A stretch of DNA of 64,000 nucleotides from Streptomyces sp. NBC_01275 (GTDB taxonomy: Bacteria; Actinomycetota; Actinomycetes; Streptomycetales; Streptomycetaceae): the NCBI RefSeq assembly GCF_026340655.1, contig NZ_JAPEOZ010000001.1, forward strand, positions 8,928,001-8,992,000, in the 5' to 3' direction. Under the pieces are notes generated by a model that was not told the DNA's origin, searched no databases, and saw nothing but the letters and a program-made list of their open reading frames with translations. Shown here piece after piece: positions 40,195 through 49,615 of this stretch; position 1 is the first letter of the stretch, and every line of letters begins with the position of its first letter. Both the position numbers and the translations under genes were made by a program.

Positions 40195-41001
40195 TCAGCC
40201 CCAGGTCATTTCGCCCTTGGCGACCTTGGCGCCGAGCTGGGCCGCGATGAGCATCCCGGAGTCCGGGTAGAGGGCGACCAGTGCCTTGGTCAGCGCCTCG
40301 CCGCTGTCGGCCTTGTCGGCTTCGACCTCGAACGCGGTGAGGTAGTCGCGGGTGTAGGCGATCGGGCTCGCGTCGACGGTGGTCGTGGGCAGGCGGTGGC
40401 CGGGGACGGCGAAGGCCGGGTCCAGGGCCGTCATCTCGTCGAGCAGCTCGATCCATACGGCGCGCGACTCGGAGGTGGCGGTGTCGGCGACCCAGACGTG
40501 CTCGTTCTGGAACAGCAGGACGCCGGCGACGATCGCCCGGTGCTCGGCCTGCCACAGGTAGTGGCGGTCGGGCAGACCGGGGTGGCCGCCCTTGAGCTGG
40601 AACACGTGGCCCTCGAAGGTGACGTCGCCAGTCAGTTCGGCCAGTTCGACCAGCCGGGTGGGGCGGTTGGCGCCGACGGCCTCCCAGGCCTTGAGCTTCC
40701 CCTCGTACGCGGCTGCGATGTGCTCGATGACCAGCGGGGTGGCGACGATCTCGGCCTGGGGGAAGGCGTCGGCGATCACTTCGGCGCCCCAGTAGAAGTC
40801 GGGGTCGGCGTGGCTGATGAAGACCTTGGTCAGCGTCTTGCCGGAGTCGAGGATCTCGGCGACCAGACGGTGCCCGTCGGCACGGGTGAACCCGGCGTCG
40901 ATCAGGAACGCCTGCTCCTCGCCGGTGATCAGGGTGGCGGTCTTGTTCTTGGAGCCGACGGGGAAGTCCAGGTCGAGGACCTTGAAGTCGAGGGTGCTCA
41001 T
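40195..41001 (-). CDS. Metallo-beta-lactamase-fold hydrolase
   Basis: A 268-residue MBL-fold protein. It shows LITGEEQAFLIDAGFTRADGHRLVAEIL, the metal-site-like VFISHADPDFYWGAEVIADAFP (HxDxD form, a diverged HxHxDH), FQLKGGHPGLPDRHYLW and AVPGHRLPTTTVD. This matches proteins annotated as MBL hydrolases near redox enzymes in actinomycetes. It lies 51 bases downstream of a DsbA-family gene on the same strand, sharing its operator. Confidence 0.9.
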   Translation of the reverse strand: MSTLDFKVLDLDFPVGSKNKTATLITGEEQAFLIDAGFTRADGHRLVAEILDSGKTLTKVFISHADPDFYWGAEVIADAFPQAEIVATPLVIEHIAAAYEGKLKAWEAVGANRPTRLVELAELTGDVTFEGHVFQLKGGHPGLPDRHYLWQAEHRAIVAGVLLFQNEHVWVADTATSESRAVWIELLDEMTALDPAFAVPGHRLPTTTVDASPIAYTRDYLTAFEVEADKADSGEALTKALVALYPDSGMLIAAQLGAKVAKGEMTWG

Positions 41002-41052
41002 GGTGGTTCCTTAGGAGATGCGGGGAACAGGGTCGGGGCGCGGAGAAGGTGA

Positions 41053-41673
41053 TCAGGATGCGGTCGTGAGGGCGTGCAGGCGCTGGTCGATCTGGTCGGC
41101 GGTGGCATGGCCGACGGCCAGGGGCGTGGTGCGGTGGCCTTCGACGGCGAGCAGGGCGGGGAAGCTGTCCACGCCCAGGCCTGCTGCCCGAGTGAACTCG
41201 ACCTTTGCGGCGGCGGCCGGACCCGGCGCGGTGAACGCGCCGACGACGGCGTCCGAGTCCAGGCCGGCGGTGTCGGCGACGGCACGGTAGGTGGCCGGGT
41301 CGGACAGGCTCATGCCGTCCACGTAGAACGCCTGCTGTAGCGCGGCGGCCAGTTCCACGATGCGGTCGGGCGCGGCCTGCCGCAACACGGCCACACCCCG
41401 CGCGGCGGCCTCGGAGTCCATCACGAAGGAGTCGTCCGCGATCAGCCGCGCGTAACCGGACCCGAAGCTGACCCCGGTCAGTTCGCTGATCTTGGCGTTG
41501 GCGGCCCGAACGTTGCCGAACTCCTGGATCGGCACCCGGCGCGGGCCGATGAACAGACCTCCGGACACCACTTCCACGCCCAGGTCGGGGTGACGGCGGA
41601 GGAGTTCGTCCAGGGTCGGCGCGAAACCGTACGACCAGCCGCAGTAGGCATCGAAGACTTGGACGAGCTTCAT
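41053..41673 (-). CDS. DsbA-family (FrnE-like) protein
   Basis: A 206-residue thioredoxin-fold protein with an inserted helical domain. The redox motif is AYCGWSYGF (CxxS, residues 11-14), so a monothiol or glutathione/mycothiol-type activity is more likely than disulfide oxidation. The late VDSFPALLAVEGHRTTPLAVG carries the cis-Pro loop. No signal peptide: cytoplasmic. First gene of a two-gene unit, 62 bases from a palindromic operator. Confidence 0.9.
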   Translation of the reverse strand: MKLVQVFDAYCGWSYGFAPTLDELLRRHPDLGVEVVSGGLFIGPRRVPIQEFGNVRAANAKISELTGVSFGSGYARLIADDSFVMDSEAAARGVAVLRQAAPDRIVELAAALQQAFYVDGMSLSDPATYRAVADTAGLDSDAVVGAFTAPGPAAAAKVEFTRAAGLGVDSFPALLAVEGHRTTPLAVGHATADQIDQRLHALTTAS

Positions 41674-41734
41674 GAGGGCTGTGCCTCCCAGTTGTGGAAC
41701 CCGCCTTCCGCGGGCCTTTCGCCTGATGCAACAG

Positions 41735-41752
41735 TATCTGACGTGTCAGGTA
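41735..41752. promoter_or_regulatory. Palindromic operator upstream of the DsbA/MBL unit
   Basis: TATCTGACGTGTCAGGTA is an 18-bp inverted repeat, perfect in the arms CTGAC/GTCAG. It is of the TetR or MarR kind. No matching regulator gene is adjacent; it may have been lost with the transposon insertion. Confidence 0.65.
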
Positions 41753-41774
41753 TTTCCCAGCAGTGAGACTCTTC

Positions 41775-41925
41775 GGTTTCCGACGGGCTGGTGCTGGCGG
41801 CGTTCCAGCGGATTTCCTTGGCGAACTGCCCGGAGGTGGTGTTCTCGTCGATGGTGAGGAGTTCGACGCCGGTCATGGCGGCGAAGTCAGCGAGCGTCTC
41901 GATGTCGACAGCTTCGTGCAGGCGT
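41775..41925 (-). pseudogene. Unidentified coding relic cut by the Tn3 insertion
   Basis: The minus strand has strong codon bias over about 45 codons, including DIETLADFAAMTGVELLTID and SGQFAKEIRWNAA, but no start and no plausible continuation. Its 5' side ends at the transposase gene. I do not recognise the family. Confidence 0.4.
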
Positions 41926-41974
41926 TCGGGAAAAGATCCACGGCCGCTCGTGGCCGGGTGGATACGTCCGCCGC

Positions 41975-44900
41975 ATGCCGGTGGAATTCTTGACTGACGA
42001 GCAGGCCGAGGCGTACGGGAAGTTCGCCGAGGAGCCGACGAAGCCCGAACTGGAACGCTTCTTCTTCCTGGATGACGTGGACCGGGATCTGATCGCGCTG
42101 CGGCGTACGCAGCATCACCAAGTCGGGTTCGCGCTCCAGATGTGCACGGTTCGGTATGTGGGCCTGTTCCTGGGCGAGGACCCGCTGGATGTGCCGTGGC
42201 CGGTGGTGGAACACCTGGCCGAGCAGTTGGGGATCGAGGACGCGTCGTGTGTGAAGCGGTACACGGACCGCCGTCAGACGGTGTACGACCACGCGTGGGA
42301 GATACGTGAGGCGTACGGCTACCACCCGTACGAGGACCACGGTCAGGGCCGGAAGTTCCGATCGTTCCTGCACGGGCGGGCATGGACGGCGCATGCCGAG
42401 GGGCCGAAAGCCCTGTTCGATCATTCGGTGGGCTGGCTGCGCCGCAACCGGGTGCTGCTGCCTGGGGTGAGCGTTCTGGCTCGGGAGGTCGCCGAGGTCC
42501 GCAGAATCGCGGAGGAACGGCTGCACGCCACGGTCGCCAAGGAGGTCCGGCGGGCGGACGCGGCACTGCCCAGGGACCTGGTGGCCACGCTGAAGACGCC
42601 GGAGGGCAAGCGGTATTCGGAACTGGAGCGGCTTCGCCGGGCGCCGACGCGGACCACGGGCACCGCGATGAAGGGCGCTTTGCAGCGGGTCGAGGACATC
42701 GCCTCCTTCCATCTGGGGCGGGTGAAGCTGGACAAGATCCCGCCTAACCGGCTTTCCGCATTGGCCCGGTACGGGCTGGGCACCAAGGCGCCGAAGCTGG
42801 AGCGGACCCCGGAGCCGAAGCGCACGGCGATGCTCACTGCGGTGATGCGTCACCTGGAGGCGATGGCGATCGACGACGCGCTGGACCTGTTCGAGATCCT
42901 GATGGCCACCCGGCTGATTTCCACGGCGAAGCGGTGAACGGACAAGCAGCGGCTCTCCACGCTGCCGCAGTTGGAGAAGTCCTCGCGGCTGGTGGCCAGG
43001 GCGGCGAAGGTGTTCCATGAGGAGCTGGAGCTCATCGAGGAGACCGGCTGCGACGTGGACGTGCAGGCGCTGTGGCGGGCGTTGGAGGAAGTGGCGCCCC
43101 GGGCGGAGCTGTCGAGTGCGGCGACTGTGGTGGTGAGCCTGGTACCGGAGGACGACAACACGGCGGAGACCGCGCTGCGTAGCGCGCTGGTGTTGCGCTA
43201 CAACACCGTCAAGCCGTTCCTGTCCCTGCTGGGGGAGTCGAAGGCGCTGGACGCGGCAAGCGGATTCTCACCGGGGTGAAGCGCCTTCCGGCGCTGTCGC
43301 GGCGGAAGGTGAGCGAGAAGCCGCTGCTGCCCGGGAGATCGACGACAAGCTGGTGCCGCCGCACTGGCGCAAGGCGGTGTACGCGAACGCGGACCTGCCG
43401 GAGGGAGCGGTGGACCGCGATGCGTACGTGGTGTGCGTGCTGGAACAGCTCTTCCGCGCCCTGAAGCGCCGGGACATCTTCGCCTCCCCCTCGCACCGCT
43501 GGTCCGACCCGCGCGCCCGCCTGCTCCAGGGCAAGGGCTGGGAGGCGGTGCGCGAGGACGTCCTGGTGGGCCTGAGTCTTACCGAGGACGGCGTCCAGCA
43601 CCTGACGGAGCTGGTCGAGGTGCTGGATGCGACGTGGAAGCAGATGGCCGAGCGGCTTCAGGAGGCCGGCGACGACGCGGAGATCAGCATCGAGGTGCAG
43701 TCGAACGGCCGGGCGAAGCTGAACGTGGAGAAGCTCCACGCGCTCAGTGAGCCGAAGTCGCTGGACTGGCTGCGCAAGCGGGTCGAGAAGATGCTTCCGA
43801 AGGTCGACCTGCCGGACCTGTTGTTCGAGGTGCACTCCTGGACCGGGTTCCTGGACGCCTTCGTGCACCTGGGCGATGGCAGGACCCGCATGAAGGACCT
43901 CACCACCTCGGTCGTCGCCCTGCTGGTGAGCGAAGCCTGCAACATCGGCATGACCCCGGTCATCAACCCGAACGTCGAGGCGCTCACCCGCTCCCGGCTG
44001 GTCCACGTCGACCAGTACTACCTGCGTAGCGACACCATCGCCGCGGCGAACGCCGCCCTCATCGAGGCCCAGGTGCAGGTGCCGATCGTGAAGTTCTGGG
44101 GCCAGGGGCTGCTCGCCTCCGTTGACGGCCTGCGCTTCGTCGTCCCCGTCCGCAGTATCAGCACGGCCCCGAGCCCCAAGTACTTCGCGAAGAAGAAGGG
44201 GATTACGTGGCTGAATGCGATCAATGACCAGGTCATCGGCATCGGGCAGATGGTGGTGCCCGGCACTCCGCGCGACTCGCTGTTCATCCTGGACGCTTTG
44301 TTGAACCTGGACGGCGGGGTGAAGCCGGAGATGGTCGCCACCGACAACGCCTCCTACTCCGACATGGTGTTCGGCATCTTCAAGATGCTCGGCTACCGCT
44401 TCTCCCCGCGCTTCAAGGACCTTGAGGACCAGCGGTTCTGGAAGGCCCAGATGCCCGGCGCCGACCTGGTGGGCGGGTACGGGCCGCTGGAGTCGATCGC
44501 GCGGAACAGGGTGAACGTGAAGAAGGTGATCACGCATTGGCCGGACATGCTCAGGGTGGCCGGCTCCCTGGTCACCAACCAGGTCAGGGCGTACGACTTG
44601 CTGCGGATGTTCGGACGCGAGGGCAATCCGACCCCGCTGGGGGCCGCGTTCGCCGAGTACGGGCGGATCGCCAAGACCCTGCACCTGCTGGCGGTCGTCG
44701 ACCCCATGGACGACACCTACCGGCGCCGGATGCACAAGCAGCTGACCGTGCAGGAGTCCCGCCACAAGCTCGCCCGCGACATCTGCCACGGCAAGAAGGG
44801 CACCATCCACCAGGCGTACCGGGATGGGATGGAGGACCAGCTCGGCTCGCTGGGCCTGGTGCTGAACGCGGTAGTCCTCTGGACGACCCGGTACATCGAC

Positions 44901-45101
44901 GCCGCTGTCGCCCAGCTGCGCGCGGAGGGCCACGAGATCCGGGACGAGGATGTGGCCCGGCTGTCCCCGCTCAAGCACAAGAATCTGAATGTGCTCGGCC
45001 GCTACAACTTCAACCCCTCCCAGCCGGTCGACGGGCTGCGGCCCCTGCGTGACCCGGACACGGTCGACCTCGATGACGATGATGACGGCGCGGAGGACTG
45101 A
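41975..45101 (+). pseudogene. Tn3-family transposase, broken
   Basis: The about 1,040-codon tnpA is readable over its whole length but interrupted: an in-frame TGA at 42935-42937 and two frameshifts near 43253 and 43331. The domain order is intact: N-terminal DUF4158-like half (MPVEFLTDEQAEAYGKFAEEP), then the DDE core with GLLASVDGLRFVVP, MVATDNASYSDMVFGIFKMLGYRFSPRF and HQAYRDGMEDQLGSLGLVLNAVVLW. The Asp-rich end is DTVDLDDDDDGAED. Unless programmed frameshifting occurs, it cannot make a transposase. The frames agree with the neighbours' codon use, so the damage looks recent. Confidence 0.9.
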
Positions 45102-45158
45102 GACGCTTCAGGGGCCGACAGACGACAGCGGCCGCTGCTACGGCGGCTTTCCAGGGCC

Positions 45159-46139
45159 TTATCGGGGGATGTCGATCAGAACGCGGCCGCGGCCGCCGGC
45201 GTCGACGCGGTCGTGGGCCTTGGCGATGTCGGCGAGCGGGTAGCGGTCGCCGATCTCGGAGGTCAGCGCGCCGACGGCGGCCGCGGAGGTCAGATCACGG
45301 GCGGCCTGGAGTTTGGCGTCGGCGGGGAAGTCGTCGCTGCCGATCAGGCGCAGGGTGACGTTGTTGAACAGCAGGGTCCAGAAGGGGATTTCGGTGCGGT
45401 CGGCGCGGGTGGCGTAGGCGGCGATGGCTGCGCCGTTGGCGGCGACGGCGTTGTCGAGGTCGGCGTTGTCGGACAGGGACACCTCGATGATCCGGTCCAC
45501 GCCGGCGGGGGCGTGGGCGAGGATCTCGGCGGCCGGGTCGGCGGCGTCGAGGGCGACGGCGTGGGAGATGACCGCCGGATCGACCCGGTCCAGGTCGGCT
45601 GTGCGGCGGACGGTGCCGATGACGGTGGCCCCACCCCAGGCGGCGAGCTGGGCTGCCAGCGAGCCGACTCCGCCCAGGGCCCCGTTGACCAGGACGACCT
45701 TGCCATCGACGGGGCCGTCGGCGAACACGCTGCGGTGCGCGGTGATGCCGGGGATGCCCAGGCTCGCGCCGAGATCGTCGGAGAGGTGGTCGGGCAGCGG
45801 GACGGTGAGGCCGGCGGGCACGACTGCGTACTGGGCGGCGGTACCGAAGGCCCGGTAGGACTAGGCGCCGTACACCCACACGCGCTGCCCGCCGCGGCGC
45901 GCGTCGACTCCGTCGCCGACCGCGTCGATCACGCCGGCGGCGTCGCTGTGCGGGATCACCCGCGGGTAGGGCATGCCGGAGCCGGTCCAGCCAGTGCGCT
46001 TCTTGGTGTCGCCGGGGTTCACCCCCGAGACGGTGACGCGGACCCGGACCTCGCCAGGGCCGGGGGTGGGGTCAGGCAGTTCACCGACCTGTAGTACCTC
46101 GGTGGCCGGGCCTTGTGCGTCGTACCAGGAAGCAAGCAT
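45159..46139 (-). pseudogene. NADPH:quinone oxidoreductase with an amber codon
   Basis: A zinc-less MDR/quinone reductase: MLASWYDAQGPATEVLQVG, GEVRVRVTVSGVNPGDTKKR, HSDAAGVIDAVGDGV, then GVGSLAAQLAAWGGATVIGTVRR and GRVLIDIPR. The frame is continuous except for TAG at 45861-45863 where the family usually has Gln (VYGAxSYRAFGTAAQ), a single CAG to TAG change. Both halves are otherwise undamaged. Length about 326 residues. It would be a functional enzyme if the stop were suppressed or is a sequencing error. Confidence 0.9.
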
Positions 46140-46160
46140 GGGGGCGCCTTTCGTTGTCTG

Positions 46161-46739
46161 TCAGCTCGCCGATGCGTCGAGCGGGGAGGAGTCGTGTGGG
46201 TCGCGCGTGGGGCCGGGCTCGGGGGTGTCCTGGCCGAGGGACTCGCGGATCCAGGTTCGTTCGGCCTGGCTGGTGGCGCGGGCGGTGAGCAGCATGCCGC
46301 GCCGGTAGGGGTCTGCGACCTCATCGGCGCGCAGCGGCGTCTCTCCGTCGTAGAAGAAGCTCGCCGATTCCTCCAGGAAGGCGAGCCGGCGCCTGAGCAC
46401 CGCGTGCTGGTCGGCCACGTCCGGGAGCAGGGAGAGGAAGGCCAGGATCGTGAACCAGCGGGGGAAGTCGGTGAGTTCGTGCTCGGCCGGCTCGCGCAGC
46501 CGCCGGAGCATGTCCTCGCGGCCCGTGTCGGTCAGGTTCAGCACATACCGGCCGCCTCCTGCTTCAGGAGCGGGTCGCCGCTGAATCAGTCCGGCCTTGG
46601 TCAGGCGGTTGATCGCCGGGTAGAGGGTGCCGTCGCTGACCGGTCGGCTGTATCCGGTGAGGTGCGTGATGCGGCGGCGCAGCTCGTGTCCGGGAAGGGG
46701 GCCTGCGGCCAGGAAGCCGAGTATGGAGAGTTCCAGCAT
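46161..46739 (-). CDS. PadR-family transcriptional regulator
   Basis: A 192-residue PadR regulator. The winged HTH is LELSILGFLAAGPLPGHELRRRITHLTG, GTLYPAINRLTKAGLIQRR and RYVLNLTDTGREDMLRRL, followed by the PadR C-terminal dimer helix pair (FTILAFLSLLPDVADQ, RRRLAFLEESASFF). ATG at 46739 has GGAGG very close; ATG 46754 is an alternative. Divergent from a SnoaL-like gene across 110 bases with a perfect palindrome; it ends 21 bases from the quinone reductase start on the same strand. Confidence 0.9.
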   Translation of the reverse strand: MLELSILGFLAAGPLPGHELRRRITHLTGYSRPVSDGTLYPAINRLTKAGLIQRRPAPEAGGGRYVLNLTDTGREDMLRRLREPAEHELTDFPRWFTILAFLSLLPDVADQHAVLRRRLAFLEESASFFYDGETPLRADEVADPYRRGMLLTARATSQAERTWIRESLGQDTPEPGPTRDPHDSSPLDASAS

Positions 46740-46770
46740 TCCTCCAGGATGACACATCGAAACGAGGTTC

Positions 46771-46785
46771 ACATCGATTCGATGT
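46771..46785. promoter_or_regulatory. PadR operator candidate
   Basis: ACATCGATTCGATGT is a perfect 15-bp palindrome around a central T, and a half-site (ACACATCGA) occurs 19 bases away. ACAT/ATGT dyads are typical of PadR sites. It lies between the divergent PadR and SnoaL genes. Confidence 0.75.
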
Positions 46786-46849
46786 TACAGTCGTCATGGT
46801 CCTGCCGTTCGCTTCGGACACCACCACGCAGACAGAGAGCCAGAGGCAA

Positions 46850-47269
46850 ATGTCACCGGAATCCGTTGAATCAGTGATGAAGCGCTTCGTCGAGTTCATC
46901 AACACAGCCGACGAGGACCTTGCCCGGGAGGTCATCGACCCCGACGCGGTGTTCCACGCACCCAGTCACGCTGAACCGCTGCGGGGTCCTGAGGGCTACC
47001 TGGAAATCATCGCGATGATGCGCAGCGCATTCCCCGACGTCCGGTGGACGCTGGAGGAGAGCATCGCCGAAGGCAGCACGGTGGCCGCACGGTTCACCAT
47101 GCGCGGCACTCACGAAGGCGAGTTCTTCGGCATCCCTGCCACCGGCAAAAAGATCGCGGTCCAGGCCATGAACTTCTACTACCTGGCCGATGGACGCATC
47201 GTCAAAGAGCGGGGTCAGCCCGATCTCCTCGGCCTCATGCAGCAGATCGGCGCCGTACCGGCGCCGTGA
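46850..47269 (+). CDS. SnoaL-like ester cyclase/polyketide cyclase fold protein
   Basis: A 139-residue SnoaL-like protein: VMKRFVEFINTADEDLAREVIDPDAVFHAPSHAEPLRGPEGY, TMRGTHEGEFFGIPATGKKIAVQAMNFYYLADGRIVKERGQPDLLGLMQQIG. The GTHEGEFFGIPATG block is the ester-cyclase signature. ATG at 46850 is chosen (AGAGG ahead) over ATG 46796. Followed by an MFS transporter 70 bases later; probably PadR-regulated. Confidence 0.9.
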   Translation: MSPESVESVMKRFVEFINTADEDLAREVIDPDAVFHAPSHAEPLRGPEGYLEIIAMMRSAFPDVRWTLEESIAEGSTVAARFTMRGTHEGEFFGIPATGKKIAVQAMNFYYLADGRIVKERGQPDLLGLMQQIGAVPAP

Positions 47270-47339
47270 GGCAGACAGTCGCCTCCTCCTCCCGCGCAAC
47301 CGTCCAGGTCCGCGCTGCCGCCCTCCCGCAAGGCACATC

Positions 47340-48680
47340 ATGGAATCCCTCGCACCCTCCCCGCCCGCTCAGGCGATAGCCGTCCTGCCCCGGTCCTCCA
47401 TTCTGGTGGCGGCCCTGTCCACCATCGTGGAGTGGTACGACTTCACGCTGTACCTGTACATGACCACCGTGCTGTCCCGGGTGTTCTTCGGTACCGGCTC
47501 CACCTCGCTCCTGATCACCCTGGCGGTCTTCGCCGTCGCCTACCTGATGCGCCCGCTCGGCGCGATGGCCTTCGGCCACATCGGGGACCGGCTCGGGCGC
47601 CGCAAGGTGCTGCTCGGCTCGATGGCAGTCATGACCGCCGCGATGCTGGCCACCGCCCTGCTCCCGACCCACGACCAGATCGGCTCCGCCGCCGGGGCGC
47701 TGCTGTTGCTGCTGCGCTGCGTCATGGGCTTCGCCGTCGGCGGCGAATACACCGGCGTCACCGCCTACCTGGTCGAAGGTGCCCCACCCCACCGGCGCGG
47801 CCTGGTCGCCTCGCTGGCCTCCGCCGCCAGCGAGATCGGCGCGCTGCTCGCCGCCGGCGTCGCTGCCCTCACCGTCACCCTCGTCCCCGGTCCCACCCTG
47901 GACGCGTGGGGGTGGCGCATCCCCTTCCTGTTCGGCACGCTGCTCGCCACCACGGTGCTGATCGCCCGCTCCACCATGCGTGAATCTCCCGCCTTCGAGC
48001 AGCAGCCCCCGCCCGACACCAAGGGCGCGGGCCCACTGATGACCACGGTGCGCACCCAGCGCCCCGCGCTCTACCGGACGTTCGCGATCTCGGCGCTCGG
48101 CTCGGTGACGTACTACGTCGGCATCAGCTACGTCCCCACCTACCTCGGCGCGGTCAGCGGCTTCAGCGAGTCCGACGCCCTGTGGCTGTCGACCATCGCG
48201 GCCCTCGTCGTCATCGTCGTCACGCCGTTCGCGGGCGCCCTGTCCGACCGGGTCGGCCGCCGCCCCGCACTCACGCTCTTCGGTGCCCTGGCGGTGATCC
48301 TGCCGCCGGCCATGTTCGGCCTGATGACCCAGGGCAGCTTCGCCGCCGCACTGACCGGCGCGGTCGTCCTGGCCTGCGTGGCAGGCGGCATCGGCGCGGT
48401 CGCGGCCTCCGCGATCGCCGAACAGTTCCCCGTCGCCCAGCGCCTCAGCGGCCTCGCGCTCGGCGCCACCGCTGCTACCGCCCTCTTCGGCGGACTCACC
48501 CCTTACGCCTCCCAGGCCCTGGTCGACTCCACCGGCTGGGCCCTGATCCCCGGCGCCCTGGTCGCCGCCACTGCCCTGGCCGTCCTGCCCGTCCTGCGCC
48601 GCCTCCCGGAAACCGCGCCAGCCATCCGTGCACCCCAGCCCGGCCCTCTCGCCCCGGAACCCGAACCCCAAGCCCGCTGA
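47340..48680 (+). CDS. MFS transporter, metabolite:H+ symporter (MHS) type
   Basis: A 446-residue 12-helix MFS protein. It shows AALSTIVEWYDFTLYLYMT, LMRPLGAMAFGHIGDRLGRRKVL (MFS motif A), RCVMGFAVGGEYTGVTAYLVEGAPPHRRG, and the second half GALSDRVGRRPAL. These match the MHS branch (citrate, proline, shikimate-type symporters). Third gene of the PadR-facing unit. Its end lies 10 bases before a broken radical-SAM gene. Confidence 0.93.
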   Translation: MESLAPSPPAQAIAVLPRSSILVAALSTIVEWYDFTLYLYMTTVLSRVFFGTGSTSLLITLAVFAVAYLMRPLGAMAFGHIGDRLGRRKVLLGSMAVMTAAMLATALLPTHDQIGSAAGALLLLLRCVMGFAVGGEYTGVTAYLVEGAPPHRRGLVASLASAASEIGALLAAGVAALTVTLVPGPTLDAWGWRIPFLFGTLLATTVLIARSTMRESPAFEQQPPPDTKGAGPLMTTVRTQRPALYRTFAISALGSVTYYVGISYVPTYLGAVSGFSESDALWLSTIAALVVIVVTPFAGALSDRVGRRPALTLFGALAVILPPAMFGLMTQGSFAAALTGAVVLACVAGGIGAVAASAIAEQFPVAQRLSGLALGATAATALFGGLTPYASQALVDSTGWALIPGALVAATALAVLPVLRRLPETAPAIRAPQPGPLAPEPEPQAR

Positions 48681-48689
48681 GCAGACTTC

Positions 48690-48873
48690 GTGCGCTGGAA
48701 CAACCTCACCGACGCCGCCGGGCCCGCCGCACTCTTCGCCCCCCGGCACAGTGCGTACCCCGACCTTCGACACCCCGGAGTTCCTCGGCATTACCTTCCA
48801 CGAGGTCCACGCGAAGTCGATCGTCAACCGGGTCCCGGACGGCTCCAAGCCTTCCAAGGTGCCGCTCGCATAA
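48690..48873 (+). pseudogene. N-terminal fragment of an Rv2578c-type radical SAM protein
   Basis: GTG at 48690 opens VRWNNLTDAAGPAALFA, then after a frameshift near 48740 the frame reads TFDTPEFLGITFHEVHAKSI and VNRVP, the N-terminus of a conserved actinobacterial radical SAM protein. The cysteine triad that follows in the family is absent: the sequence diverges at about 48837 and ends with TAA at 48871, three bases before the recombinase leader ATG. It appears to have been split by insertion of the recombinase element. Confidence 0.8.
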
Positions 48874-49615
48874 ATGACCATCTCTGCGAGTCTCGACAGC
48901 GACCAGAGCGACCCTGTTTCCGCAGGTCGCCGTTCAACAGGGACCGGCCCCCGCCGCGCTGCCCGCCCAGCGCAGCAGCAAGCCGATCCGCATCGGGTAC
49001 GCCAGGACGTCGACGGCCCGCCAGGAGCTGGCGAGCCAGCTCGAAGCCCTCCACGCGGCCGACTGCCACAAGGTGTTCCAGGAGCAGATCAGCACCCGGA
49101 TCAAGGTGCGGCCCGAGCTGGAGGACGCGCTCAAACTGGCCCGCCAGTTCAAGGAGGCTGCCCCGGACACCCCGGTCATCTTCACCGTCCACGAGCTCAA
49201 GCGCCTGGCCCGCAACGCCGCCGAGCTCATGACACTGTCCACCGAGCTCCAGGCCGACGACATCCAGCTCGAACTCCTCACCGGCCTGCTGCCCGGCATC
49301 TACGACCCCAACGGCATGGGCGCCATGTTCTTCGCCGTGCTCGCCGTCGCCGGGCAGATCGAACGCAACTACATCCGGGAGAAGACCCTGGAGGGCCAGG
49401 TCTCGGCCGCGAAGAAGGGCAACCGCGGAGGACGGCCCAAGGTCATCGACGACGACATGCTCACCTTCGCCCTCGCCTTGAAGGACAAGGGCGTCTCCGT
49501 ACCCGAGATCGCGGGCAAGCTCACCATCAAGACCGGCAGGAACGCGGGCAAGACGCCGTCGGTCGCCTCGCTGTACCGGGCCTTCGCCGAAGCCGAGCAG
49601 GACGCGACCGCGTGA
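48874..49615 (+). CDS. Serine recombinase (resolvase/invertase family), start unclear
   Basis: A serine recombinase whose catalytic region is RIGYARTSTARQELASQLEAL with the nucleophile Ser, then FTVHELKRLARNAAELMTLS, LLTGLLPGIYDPNGMGAMFF, AGQIERNYIREKTLEGQ and a C-terminal DNA-binding helix pair (RPKVIDDDMLTFALALKDKG, SVASLYRAFAEAEQ). ATG at 48874 is in a different frame from the catalytic domain; in the catalytic frame there is no ATG or GTG upstream of the Ser, only CTG codons. Either a frameshift lies between about 48910 and 48950, or a CTG start is used. A related enzyme lies at the right edge of the window in opposite orientation. Confidence 0.75.

Larger units (their letters stand above)
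41674..41974. other. 301-base gap between the DsbA gene and the Tn3 transposase
   Basis: It holds the palindrome at 41735-41752 and a coding-like relic at 41775-41925. I looked for a Tn3-type 38-bp terminal inverted repeat and could not identify one. Confidence 0.6.

Noticed and set aside
41975..45101. Three separate genes in place of one broken transposase
   Set aside because: The three frames join into one continuous Tn3 transposase with correct domain order.
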